A DNA stretch of 10,805 bases from DASUTW01 sp035513995 (GCA_035513995.1 DATKBL010000179.1:1-10805); one strand, 5' to 3'. Positions 1 through 5,177 are shown, counted from the stretch's first letter. Notes: generated from the sequence alone by a model not told the origin. Program-made: numbers and translations.

Positions 1-264
1 GATGTCGACGTCGTCGGGCGGCAGCGACTTCACCATCTCGGCCACGAGCCGCGCCGGGATGAGGGCGCTCCCCTCCTCGGCGACCTCGACCGCCAGTCGG
101 ACCTGGGTGGTGACCTCGAGGTCGGTCGTGGTCACGGTGAGACCCTCGCTCCCCGCTTCGAGCATGACCCCGGTCAGCGCGGCGATCCCCGGCCGGGGCG
201 AGACGCCTCGTTGCGCGGTCGCCAGCGCCTCGGCCAGCACGTCGCGTTCGCACCTGAAATTCAC
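1..264 (-). CDS. dnaN: DNA polymerase III beta sliding clamp, N-terminal part (cut by window edge)
   Basis: The beta clamp is a ring that tethers the replicative polymerase to DNA. Only the first 88 codons are present; the gene runs off the left edge. Seen: a GTG start at 264-262 preceded by a strong Shine-Dalgarno (GGAGGTGA on the minus strand, 268-275) five bases upstream. The product begins MNFRCERDVLAEAL, and the first-domain pattern follows, with a TTTDLEVTT segment at about residues 46-54 and LIPARLVAEMVKSLP at about 68-82, both typical of clamp domain 1. It lies downstream of dnaA on the same strand, separated by a 200-bp gap, which is the usual dnaA-dnaN arrangement around a bacterial origin. 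I see no convincing sigma-70-type promoter directly before it, so it may be transcribed from within the gap or from dnaA. Identification is secure; most of the protein cannot be judged here. Confidence 0.95.
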   Translation of the reverse strand, partial: MNFRCERDVLAEALATAQRGVSPRPGIAALTGVMLEAGSEGLTVTTTDLEVTTQVRLAVEVAEEGSALIPARLVAEMVKSLPPDDVDI

Positions 265-328
265 AGGTCACCTCCCGCTCTCAAGTAACGCTCTTCATCC
301 TTTTCAAACCAGTGACAGTCGTAGGGGC

Positions 329-345
329 TGTGGATGTGTGGAGAA
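329..345 (-). promoter_or_regulatory. Two abutting DnaA-box-like sites
   Basis: On the minus strand 337-345 reads TTCTCCACA and 329-337 reads ACATCCACA; they share base 337. The general box is TTWTNCACA and the actinobacterial form is TTGTCCACA, so the first differs from the latter at one position. Their place in the dnaA-dnaN gap supports a role in origin recognition by DnaA. Binding is inferred. Confidence 0.6.
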
Positions 346-450
346 CCGGGCATCCGCCCAGCGTAGCGCGGGGGTCTGACATGGGAGAGTCTGGGGACGG
401 GCCTGGGACGAGGAGCGCACTCCACGGCCGACGCCGGTAGGGACGCGATC

Positions 451-459
451 TTCTCCACA
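451..459 (+). promoter_or_regulatory. DnaA-box-like site TTCTCCACA
   Basis: The plus strand reads TTCTCCACA eight bases downstream of the dnaA stop codon. It is identical to the site at 337-345 but in the opposite orientation, so two copies of the same 9-mer flank the inner 105 bp of the gap. This repetition makes a chance match less likely. It differs from the actinobacterial consensus TTGTCCACA at one base. Confidence 0.6.
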
Positions 460-464
460 ACCCG

Positions 465-1859
465 TCACCTCGCCCCCCGCGCCAATGTGCGGATCGTCTT
501 GGTCAGCTCCTGGACCTGCCGGTAGGTGGATCCGCGGGCCGGCATCAGCGCCTCGATCTTCTTGATCCCGTGGAGCGCGGTGGAGTGGTCGCGGTCGAAG
601 AGCTCCCCGATCTTGATCAGGGAGAGCCCCGAGAGCTCACGCAGCAGGTACATCGCGATGTGCCGCGCGGTGGTCAGGGGGCGGGACCGGCTCTTGGAGA
701 CGAGGTCCGCACGACGAAGGCTGAAGTACTGGGCGGACTGCTCCATGATCAGCTCGGGCGGGATCTCCTGGCCCGTCTGGGGGATCAGGTCCTCGAGGGC
801 CCGCTCGGCGAGGGGCAGGTCGACCTTGACGCCTGAGAGCGAGGCGAAGGCGGCCACCCGCAGGAGCGCGCCCTCGAGCTCGCGGATGTTCATGTCGAAC
901 TTGGTTGCGATGAAGTGCTGGACGGCGTCCGGCACCTTCATGTGATCGCGCTCGGCCTTCTTCTGGAGGATCGCGATCCGAGTCTCGAGGTCGGGCGGCT
1001 GGACGTCCACGCAGAGGCCCCACCGGAACCGGTTCCGGAGGCGCTCCTCGAGCCCGGCGAGCTCCTGCGGCGGGCGGTCGCTTGCGATCACGATCTGGCG
1101 GGCCGAGCCGTGGAGCGCGTTGAAGGTGTGGAAGAACTCGGTCTGGGTCTCCTCGGCGCGAGCGAGGAACTGGATGTCGTCAACGAGCAGGACGTCCACG
1201 TCGCGGTAGCGCCGCTGGAACTGGTAGCCCTGTCGCTCGCGGACGGCACGGATGAACTCGGTGACGAAGGCCTCCGAGGTCACGTACTTGACCCGCACCC
1301 CCTCGATCAGCTTGCTGATATGGGTGGCGAGCGCGTAGAGGAGATGGGTCTTGCCGAGCCCCACACCCCCGTAGATGAAGAGCGGGTTGTAGGCCTTCGA
1401 GGGAGGCGCCTCCGCCACGGCCATCGCCGCCGCGTGGGCGAACCGGTTCGACGGACCGAGCACGAACGTCTCGAAGGTGTACAGGTCGGGGAAGCGCTGG
1501 TACGGAGGGACGTCCTCGCGGCCTCGCTCGGCCCCGACCCCCGCCGCGGGCCCGGAGGCGGCCTCGGGACGCTCCTCCACCACCATGCGGACGTCCAGGG
1601 GCCGGCCCGCCGCCTCCTCGACCGCGTTCCGGATCAGGTCCTCGTGGTGGGACGAGAGCCAGGATCGCGCGTATTCGGTGGGTATGGCCAGCTCGATCGT
1701 ATCGCCGGCGAGACGCCGCCCACGTACGTCGGCGAACCACATGTCGTACGTGCTCGCCGACACCCGTCCCCTCGCGGCGCCCGCCGCCCGGGTCCATAGA
1801 TCGTGGGCGTCCGGGTCGCTCCGTGTCCCCTGGAGGTTTTCCACAGCCTCTTTCCACAT
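465..1859 (-). CDS. dnaA: Chromosomal replication initiator DnaA
   Basis: DnaA is the AAA+ ATPase that binds oriC, melts it and recruits the helicase. The 464-residue product has domain I at about 18-95, a short linker at about 96-120 (much shorter than in Streptomyces), the AAA+ core and a C-terminal DNA-binding domain. Visible motifs are Walker A GGVGLGKTH (164-172), Walker B VLLVDDIQFL (223-232), the arginine-finger region RLRNRF (273-278) and the helix-turn-helix signature ending RDHSTALHGIKKI (423-435). The loop before RDH is FD rather than the usual FGG, one residue shorter. The ATG at 1859-1857 is the first start in frame, but no good Shine-Dalgarno precedes it; a GTG five codons later is an alternative. 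A promoter lies at 1926-1954, giving a leader of about 60 nt with a strong hairpin. DnaA-like boxes overlap the start, suggesting autoregulation. Identity is certain; the exact start is less so. Confidence 0.97.
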   Translation of the reverse strand: MWKEAVENLQGTRSDPDAHDLWTRAAGAARGRVSASTYDMWFADVRGRRLAGDTIELAIPTEYARSWLSSHHEDLIRNAVEEAAGRPLDVRMVVEERPEAASGPAAGVGAERGREDVPPYQRFPDLYTFETFVLGPSNRFAHAAAMAVAEAPPSKAYNPLFIYGGVGLGKTHLLYALATHISKLIEGVRVKYVTSEAFVTEFIRAVRERQGYQFQRRYRDVDVLLVDDIQFLARAEETQTEFFHTFNALHGSARQIVIASDRPPQELAGLEERLRNRFRWGLCVDVQPPDLETRIAILQKKAERDHMKVPDAVQHFIATKFDMNIRELEGALLRVAAFASLSGVKVDLPLAERALEDLIPQTGQEIPPELIMEQSAQYFSLRRADLVSKSRSRPLTTARHIAMYLLRELSGLSLIKIGELFDRDHSTALHGIKKIEALMPARGSTYRQVQELTKTIRTLARGAR

Positions 1860-1867
1860 GTGTGAAA
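1837..1867. promoter_or_regulatory. Cluster of DnaA-box-like sites over the dnaA start
   Basis: Three sites are packed here: TTTTCCACA on plus at 1837-1845 (a full match to TTWTNCACA), CTTTCCACA on plus at 1850-1858 (8/9), and TTTCACACA on minus at 1859-1867 (8/9). They lie on the first seven codons of dnaA and the bases just before them. DnaA binding to its own promoter and leader region is known in several bacteria. Here the position suggests repression of dnaA, or a second DnaA-loading patch of the origin. Confidence 0.55.
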
Positions 1868-1886
1868 TCCGCCGGGGAAGTGAATC

Positions 1887-1908
1887 GGGGCCGCCGGAAG
1901 GCGACCCC
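1887..1908 (-). promoter_or_regulatory. Hairpin in the dnaA mRNA leader
   Basis: In the dnaA transcript (minus strand) two 9-base arms pair fully, counting one U-G wobble, around a UUCC loop. On the plus strand the same position is a C-A mismatch, so the pairing is complete only in the dnaA direction. It sits about 11-33 nt from the predicted transcription start and about 27 nt before the ATG. No U-tract follows, so it is not an ordinary terminator. A role in mRNA stability or translation is inference. Confidence 0.45.
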
Positions 1909-1925
1909 AGGGAAGCGCGACGCGG

Positions 1926-1954
1926 ATACTAGCACCCCCCTCACGGGGAAGCAA
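1926..1954 (-). promoter_or_regulatory. Predicted dnaA promoter
   Basis: The minus strand has a -35-like TTGCTT (1954-1949), a 17-bp spacer and a -10-like TAGTAT (1931-1926). TAGTAT fits the TANNNT pattern of actinobacterial housekeeping sigma factors, and the spacing is ideal. Transcription would begin near 1919, leaving a leader of about 60 nt before the dnaA ATG. Confidence 0.6.
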
Positions 1955-1964
1955 CGGCTACCCG

Positions 1965-2021
1965 CTGACCTGCGGTTTCTCGTGGAGCCCGCGAAGCCCG
2001 GAGCGTATCGCCCCAGGTCAG
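1965..2021. repeat. 8-bp inverted repeat between the divergent promoters
   Basis: CTGACCTG at 1965-1972 is matched by its reverse complement CAGGTCAG at 2014-2021, with 41 bp between. The pair lies between the dnaA and rpmH promoters and could be a split operator. Repeats of this length arise by chance fairly often in 200 bp, so support is weak. Confidence 0.2.
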
Positions 2022-2032
2022 GGGGTCCGGCG

Positions 2033-2062
2033 TGGACCATCCCCCTCTCGGGTGCGTATACT
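2033..2062 (+). promoter_or_regulatory. Predicted promoter of the rpmH-parAB operon
   Basis: A -35-like TGGACC (2033-2038) and a very good -10 TATACT (2057-2062) are separated by 18 bp. The rpmH GTG starts at 2072, only nine bases after the -10, so transcription would begin at or within about three bases of the start codon. No Shine-Dalgarno is present, which fits a leaderless or near-leaderless mRNA, a common arrangement in actinobacteria. Confidence 0.65.
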
Positions 2063-2071
2063 CCCGTATTC

Positions 2072-2206
2072 GTGAAGCGGACCTATCAGCCGAGCAACCG
2101 CAGACGCAAGCGTCGTCACGGCTTCCGGACCCGGATGCGGACCCGAGCCGGCCGCACGATCCTCGCCAGGAGACGGGCGAAGGGCCGTGCGCGGCTCAGC
2201 GCGTAG
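2072..2206 (+). CDS. rpmH: 50S ribosomal protein L34
   Basis: L34 is a small basic protein of the large ribosomal subunit. The 44-residue product is of normal length and carries the family signature at its start: MKRTYQPSNRRRKRRHGF, then RTRMRTRAGRTILARRRAKG. The GTG at 2072 is chosen because the conserved protein begins exactly there. The TATACT -10 nine bases upstream leaves no room for a ribosome binding site. It opens a ten-gene operon and its last 20 bases overlap the start of rnpA. The rpmH-rnpA pair next to dnaA is one of the most conserved gene pairs in bacteria. Confidence 0.97.
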   Translation: MKRTYQPSNRRRKRRHGFRTRMRTRAGRTILARRRAKGRARLSA

Positions 2207-2519
2207 CCTGCGCGGCCGCGAGATCCGCGGACTGATGCGCGGCAGGCCGCTGCGATCGCGCCGCGTGACTCTGTACCTGGCACCGGCCCCGGACGCTCCG
2301 CGCGTCGCGGTGGTGACCGGGCGGGGCATCGGCGGGGCGGTCCGGAGGAACCGGGCGAGACGGATCATCCGGGAGGCGTGGGGGGTGCTGGCGCCACGGC
2401 TGGTAGATCCGGCCGACGCGGTCTTGGTGGCCCGGCCCGAGATCGACGGGGCCACGACGGGGGATCTGATCGAGGAGGTCGAGAACGTGCTGGCGCGAGC
2501 GGGCGTGATGGCCAGATGA
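2187..2519 (+). CDS. rnpA: Ribonuclease P protein component
   Basis: RnpA is the protein subunit that helps the RNase P RNA cut 5' leaders from pre-tRNAs. The product has 110 residues, normal for the family. The basic signature GGAVRRNRARRIIREAW (about 49-65), the RNR motif of the RNA-binding cleft, is clear. The N-terminal part, SLRGREIRGLMRGRPLRSRR, aligns with the usual start but has isoleucine where most members have phenylalanine (RRxxDF). The GTG at 2187 lies inside rpmH, giving a 20-base overlap in another frame. A later start at the internal ATG (2235) would remove conserved sequence. Its stop shares ATGA (2516-2519) with the yidD start. The ribosome binding site is weak, so translation is probably coupled to rpmH. 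Confidence 0.92.
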   Translation: MRGSARSLRGREIRGLMRGRPLRSRRVTLYLAPAPDAPRVAVVTGRGIGGAVRRNRARRIIREAWGVLAPRLVDPADAVLVARPEIDGATTGDLIEEVENVLARAGVMAR

Positions 2520-2797
2520 GGCGGGCCCTCTGGTGGGCGGGTCTCCCCGCGCGCTCTCTCCTGCTCGGCCTGGTGCGGGGGTATCGCATGACCTTCGGCG
2601 GGACGCTTGCGGGTCGCTGCCGCTTCCACCCGTCCTGCTCCGCCTACGCCGAACAGGCGGTCCGGGTCCATGGGGCCCTCAAGGGCGGCGCCCTCGCGGT
2701 CTGGAGGCTCCTGCGCTGCAGCCCGCTCACGGCGGGCGGCGTCGACCCGGTGCCGGAGCGACGCGGGCGTGATGGCGTCATACAGGAGCCCGCCTGA
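2516..2797 (+). CDS. yidD: Membrane protein insertion efficiency factor YidD
   Basis: YidD is a small amphipathic, membrane-associated protein that aids YidC-dependent insertion; its mechanism is not well understood. The 93-residue product has the family signature CRFHPSCSAYAEQAVRVHG (about 40-58), LLRCSPLTAGGVDPVPE (about 71-87) and an N-terminal amphipathic stretch ending in VRGYRMTFG. The three family cysteines (in CRF, PSCS and RCSP) are all present. The frame stays open upstream to 2378, but ATG 2516 is chosen because it forms the ATGA overlap with the rnpA stop and fits the family's usual length. The next gene, yidC, starts one base inside its stop codon. Confidence 0.94.
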   Translation: MRRALWWAGLPARSLLLGLVRGYRMTFGGTLAGRCRFHPSCSAYAEQAVRVHGALKGGALAVWRLLRCSPLTAGGVDPVPERRGRDGVIQEPA

Positions 2798-3945
2798 TGG
2801 AGCAGCTCGCCGGCACCCTCCTGCAGACCCTCGGGTACGCGCTGAGCTTCTTCTACGAGGTGATCCCGGTGTACGGGGTCGCGATCGTCGTGCTCACGAT
2901 CGCGGTGAGGCTGCTCCTGCTGCCGCTCACGATCAAGCAGACGCGCTCGATGCAGGCGATGGGCCGCCTCCAGCCGAAGGTGAAGGAGCTGCAGCGGAAG
3001 CACAAGGGCGACCGGCAGAAGCTGAACGAGGAGATGATGAAGCTCTACCGGGAGCACGGCGCCAACCCTCTGGGGGGCTGCCTCCCGCTCCTTCTGCAGC
3101 TCCCGGTGTTCTTCGCCCTCTACGCGGTGCTCCGCGCGGCGACGCCGGAGGTCGCGATCCCCGCCGAGCCGGTGACCTTCGGGACCGTGGAGGACGCCTT
3201 CTGCCGCCCGGTGGGCGAGCCCAGCATCACCGGGACCGCCCCCAACCAGCTCGAGTGCGACACCGACGGCGACGGGACCTTCGAGCTGTCGATCCCGGTT
3301 GCCGAGTGGCGCGAGCGCGACGGGGAGCCCCTCCAGCCGCGAGACGTCCTGACGCGATGCAGCCCGCAGCGCGACGGGGACGGCGCGGAGTTCCTCTGCC
3401 ACACGCCGGTCGGCACCGGCCACCTCCCGGGGGACAGCGAGCTGTTCGAGGCGATCATCGAGGACGGCGAGCCGTTCCTGGGGATGTACCTGTCCTGCTC
3501 CGCCACACAGGCTCAATCGGAGGAGGCGTTCAGGCAATGCGCTCCGAGAGGCGCCGAAGCGAGCACTCTGACCCTCGTGGGATATTATGGGCTGATCGCC
3601 CTGATGGTCCTGACCACCTTCTACCAGACCAGGCAGATGCAGGCTGTCTCGGGGAGCCAGCAGCCGGGGGCCCAGACGATCGGGCGGATCATGCCGATCT
3701 TCCTGGGGTTCATCTCTCTCTCGATCCCCGCCGGCGTCCTGGTGTACTGGGTTACCACCAACGTGTGGCAGGTCGGGCAGCAGTACGTGATGATCAAGCG
3801 GCGGCAGGCGGGAGAGGAGCAGGCCGCCGCGTCCAAGCCCCGAGCGGTCGAGGGCGACCAGCAGGACCCCAAGCCCCAGCCGCAGCCAGGGAAGACCGGA
3901 GGTCGTCGTGATGGAAGAAGTCGAAAGAAGCGCCGCAAGCGTTGA
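2797..3945 (+). CDS. yidC: YidC/Oxa1-family membrane protein insertase with an enlarged extracytoplasmic loop
   Basis: YidC inserts membrane proteins, alone or with SecYEG. The 382 residues show a first membrane segment (about 22-45) with the groove arginine R38, a cytosolic coiled hairpin (about 50-92) ending GGCLP, and a second segment, LLLQLPVFFALYAVL (98-112). Further segments follow at about 258-276 (ending TTFYQTRQM), 295-315 (MPIFLGFISLSIPAG) and 314-332 (VLVYWVTTNVWQVG). The loop between the second and third conserved segments is about 145 residues, where many YidCs have a few tens. It contains six cysteines (136, 154, 188, 201, 234, 248) and a calcium-loop-like DTDGDGTFE (155-163). 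The C-terminal tail is very basic (RSRKKRRKR), a feature that binds ribosomes in related proteins. ATG 2797 is preceded by AGGAG (2784-2788). The last 35 bases overlap jag. Confidence 0.95.
   Translation: MEQLAGTLLQTLGYALSFFYEVIPVYGVAIVVLTIAVRLLLLPLTIKQTRSMQAMGRLQPKVKELQRKHKGDRQKLNEEMMKLYREHGANPLGGCLPLLLQLPVFFALYAVLRAATPEVAIPAEPVTFGTVEDAFCRPVGEPSITGTAPNQLECDTDGDGTFELSIPVAEWRERDGEPLQPRDVLTRCSPQRDGDGAEFLCHTPVGTGHLPGDSELFEAIIEDGEPFLGMYLSCSATQAQSEEAFRQCAPRGAEASTLTLVGYYGLIALMVLTTFYQTRQMQAVSGSQQPGAQTIGRIMPIFLGFISLSIPAGVLVYWVTTNVWQVGQQYVMIKRRQAGEEQAAASKPRAVEGDQQDPKPQPQPGKTGGRRDGRSRKKRRKR
3898..3903 (+). promoter_or_regulatory. Shine-Dalgarno that sets the jag start
   Basis: GGAGGT lies seven bases before ATG 3911 but only four before the in-frame GTG 3908. 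The spacing favours the ATG as the jag start. The site is inside the yidC coding region. Confidence 0.7.
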
Positions 3946-4564
3946 GGAGGCTGTCGAGGCCGCCCTCGAGGAGCTCGGGATCAACGAGCAGGAGGCCCAG
4001 GTCCAGATCGTCCAGGAGCCCCAGAAGGGCCTCCTCGGGATCGGTAGCCGGGGCGCGGTGGTTCGGGTTCGTCGGCGGACGGTGCTGGGGCTGGCCACCG
4101 AGGAGCAGCTGAGGATCGCGATCGGCTTCCTCACCGGGCTGATGGAGCACCTCGGGGTGGACGCCCAGGTAGAGGAGGAGACCCACGAGAACGTCCAGTA
4201 CCTCGACGTGGTGGCAGGGGGCGACCCGGACGCGATGGGCCTCCTGATCGGCCGACACGGACAGACCCTAGACGCGATCCAGGAGCTGACGCGGGCCGCG
4301 GTTCAGCGGCGGACGGCGGAGCGGTGCCGGATCGTGGTCGATGTGGAGGACTACCGCAAGCGCCGAAGAGCGCAGCTGGTGGAACGGGCCCGCGACGCCT
4401 CGGAGAAGGTCCAGACGACGGGGCGACGGCACACGATGGAGCCGATGACGCCCTTCGAGCGGAAGATCGTGCACGATGTGGTGGCCGAGTTCGGCGATCT
4501 GGAGTCGGGGAGCGAGGGCCAGGAGCCCAAGCGACGAGTCGTGATCCGCAAGAAGAACGGCTGA
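3911..4564 (+). CDS. jag: Jag/KhpB RNA-binding protein (Jag_N, KH and R3H domains)
   Basis: KhpB (Jag) binds RNA, usually with KhpA, and affects cell division and envelope synthesis in Gram-positive bacteria. The 217-residue product has a Jag_N domain (about 1-53, with KGLLGIGSRGA at 39-49) and a KH domain (about 70-145) holding the GxxG loop as IGRHGQTLDAIQEL. An R3H domain follows (about 150-212) with the R-x3-H element in PFERKIVHDVV and the closing SEGQEPKRRVVIRKK. All three domains look intact. ATG 3911 is chosen for its Shine-Dalgarno. The first 35 bases overlap the end of yidC, a gene it accompanies in most actinobacteria and firmicutes. Two parS sites follow directly after its stop codon. 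Confidence 0.94.
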   Translation: MEEVERSAASVEEAVEAALEELGINEQEAQVQIVQEPQKGLLGIGSRGAVVRVRRRTVLGLATEEQLRIAIGFLTGLMEHLGVDAQVEEETHENVQYLDVVAGGDPDAMGLLIGRHGQTLDAIQELTRAAVQRRTAERCRIVVDVEDYRKRRRAQLVERARDASEKVQTTGRRHTMEPMTPFERKIVHDVVAEFGDLESGSEGQEPKRRVVIRKKNG

Positions 4565-4580
4565 GGTTTCACGTGAAACC
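4565..4580. other. parS: parS centromere site 1
   Basis: GGTTTCACGTGAAACC is a perfect 16-bp palindrome that differs from the canonical parS TGTTTCACGTGAAACA only at the outermost bases. ParB dimers bind such sites, load a CTP-dependent clamp and spread along the DNA. It begins one base after the jag stop codon, within 3 kb of the dnaA region, as expected for an origin-proximal centromere. ParB and ParA are encoded about 0.6-1.7 kb downstream. Confidence 0.93.
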
Positions 4581-4586
4581 CTCCGA

Positions 4587-4611
4587 GGGAGGTTTCACGT
4601 GAAACCCTCCC
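4587..4611 (+). promoter_or_regulatory. Predicted mRNA hairpin enclosing the rsmG ribosome binding site and start
   Basis: In the plus-strand transcript, 4587-4596 can pair with 4601-4611 around an ACGU loop (4597-4600), giving ten base pairs with one bulged C (4607). The Shine-Dalgarno GGGAGG (4587-4592) is wholly in the stem and the GUG start (4599-4601) spans loop and stem. The CCUCC of 4580-4584 could instead pair with GGAGG of 4588-4592. Either fold would hide the ribosome binding site. Confidence 0.5.
4591..4606. other. parS: parS centromere site 2, containing the rsmG start codon
   Basis: This second GGTTTCACGTGAAACC palindrome is identical to site 1 and lies 26 bp away centre to centre. 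Bases 4599-4601 within it are the GTG start of rsmG, and its first two bases are the end of the rsmG Shine-Dalgarno. The site is therefore under both centromere and translation constraints. Confidence 0.93.
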
Positions 4612-5177
4612 CAGAGCCGCTGCGCGCCTTCGAGGAGCTGCTCCTCTCACGGGCGATCCCCATGGGCCTCGTCTCAGCCTCCGACAAAGGGGTCCTCTGG
4701 GATCGTCACATCGACGACTCCCTGCGCGCCGCGGAGGCTTTCCGCGAGGAAGACCGTCGGTGCTTCGACCTGGGCTCGGGCGCGGGCCTCCCTGGGATCC
4801 CGCTGGCGATCGCCCTCCCCGACCGGGATCTCGTGCTGATCGAGTCTCGTAGGCGCGCGGTGGCTTTCCTCGAGCTCGCTGTGGATCGGCTGGGCCTGGA
4901 GAACGTTCAGGTACTCCCCGACCGCATCGAATCGGTCGGGGCTGAGGTCGCCGCAGGGGGGCTCCTCCCGGCGGACGTGGCGACCGCGCGAGCTCTCGCC
5001 CCCATCGATCGGAGCTGGCGTCTAGCGGCGCCGCTCCTGCGTTCAGGTGGGCGGCTCGTCTACTTCGCCGGGGAGGGGCTGACGGATCCGGAGGTCGCGG
5101 CGCGACGGGCCGGGGCGGACGGAGAGCTCCTGGTCCTTGATTCCTGGACGCCGCTCGTTATCATGGGTCGGCGGTGA
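4599..5177 (+). CDS. rsmG: 16S rRNA (guanine527-N7)-methyltransferase RsmG
   Basis: RsmG (GidB) methylates N7 of G527 in 16S rRNA using S-adenosylmethionine; loss gives low-level streptomycin resistance in several bacteria. The product has 192 residues, slightly short for the family. Visible are the N-terminal element WDRHIDDSL (34-42), the SAM-binding loop FDLGSGAGLPGIPLAI (56-71) and the acidic end of strand 2, LVLIES (78-83). The conserved ATARALAPI (128-136) and GGRLVYFAGEG (150-160) follow. The GTG at 4599 is the only plausible start: GGGAGG lies six bases upstream and no other start codon occurs in frame nearby. That start is embedded in parS site 2. The stop overlaps the parA start as GTGA (5174-5177). 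The rsmG-parA-parB order is widespread. Confidence 0.95.
   Translation: MKPSPEPLRAFEELLLSRAIPMGLVSASDKGVLWDRHIDDSLRAAEAFREEDRRCFDLGSGAGLPGIPLAIALPDRDLVLIESRRRAVAFLELAVDRLGLENVQVLPDRIESVGAEVAAGGLLPADVATARALAPIDRSWRLAAPLLRSGGRLVYFAGEGLTDPEVAARRAGADGELLVLDSWTPLVIMGRR

Larger units (their letters stand above)
265..464. other. dnaA-dnaN intergenic region, probable oriC
   Basis: This 200-bp gap carries three near-consensus DnaA boxes (329-337, 337-345, 451-459). It also has a stretch of lower GC at about 282-318, rich in TTC and TTTTCAAA, that could be the unwinding element. In actinobacteria oriC is known to lie between dnaA and dnaN, usually in a longer gap with many more boxes, so this is a lean candidate. 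A 65-codon minus-strand ORF across the gap has no family resemblance and is treated as chance. No tRNA or terminator with a T-tract is visible. Confidence 0.65.
4563..4610. repeat. Two 22-bp direct repeats, 26-bp period, each holding a parS
   Basis: Bases 4563-4584 and 4589-4610 are identical 22-mers of the form GAGG-TTTCACGTGAAA-CCCTCC, separated by four bases (GAGG). The first starts within the jag stop codon; the second ends inside the rsmG coding region. Identity beyond the 16-bp palindrome suggests duplication of the whole unit. Confidence 0.9.

Noticed and set aside
276..320. A dnaN promoter in the AT-richer part of the gap (TTGAAA and TTACTT on the minus strand)
   Set aside because: The hexamers are only about 13 bp apart, too close for a sigma-70-type promoter.
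261..458. A 65-codon minus-strand ORF in the dnaA-dnaN gap
   Set aside because: No ribosome binding site or recognised motif is visible, it overlaps the dnaN start, and the region has DnaA boxes. The frame is probably chance.
2378..2515. Upstream extension of yidD by 46 codons
   Set aside because: The extra residues are low-complexity Gly/Arg sequence read out of frame over rnpA. ATG 2516 gives the normal family length and an ATGA overlap.
2644..4134. A 496-codon minus-strand open frame opposite yidC
   Set aside because: It is antisense to clear YidC and Jag sequence and shows no family motif.
4879..4887. TGTGGATCG in rsmG as a DnaA box
   Set aside because: It is a 7/9 match alone inside a coding region, and such matches are expected by chance.
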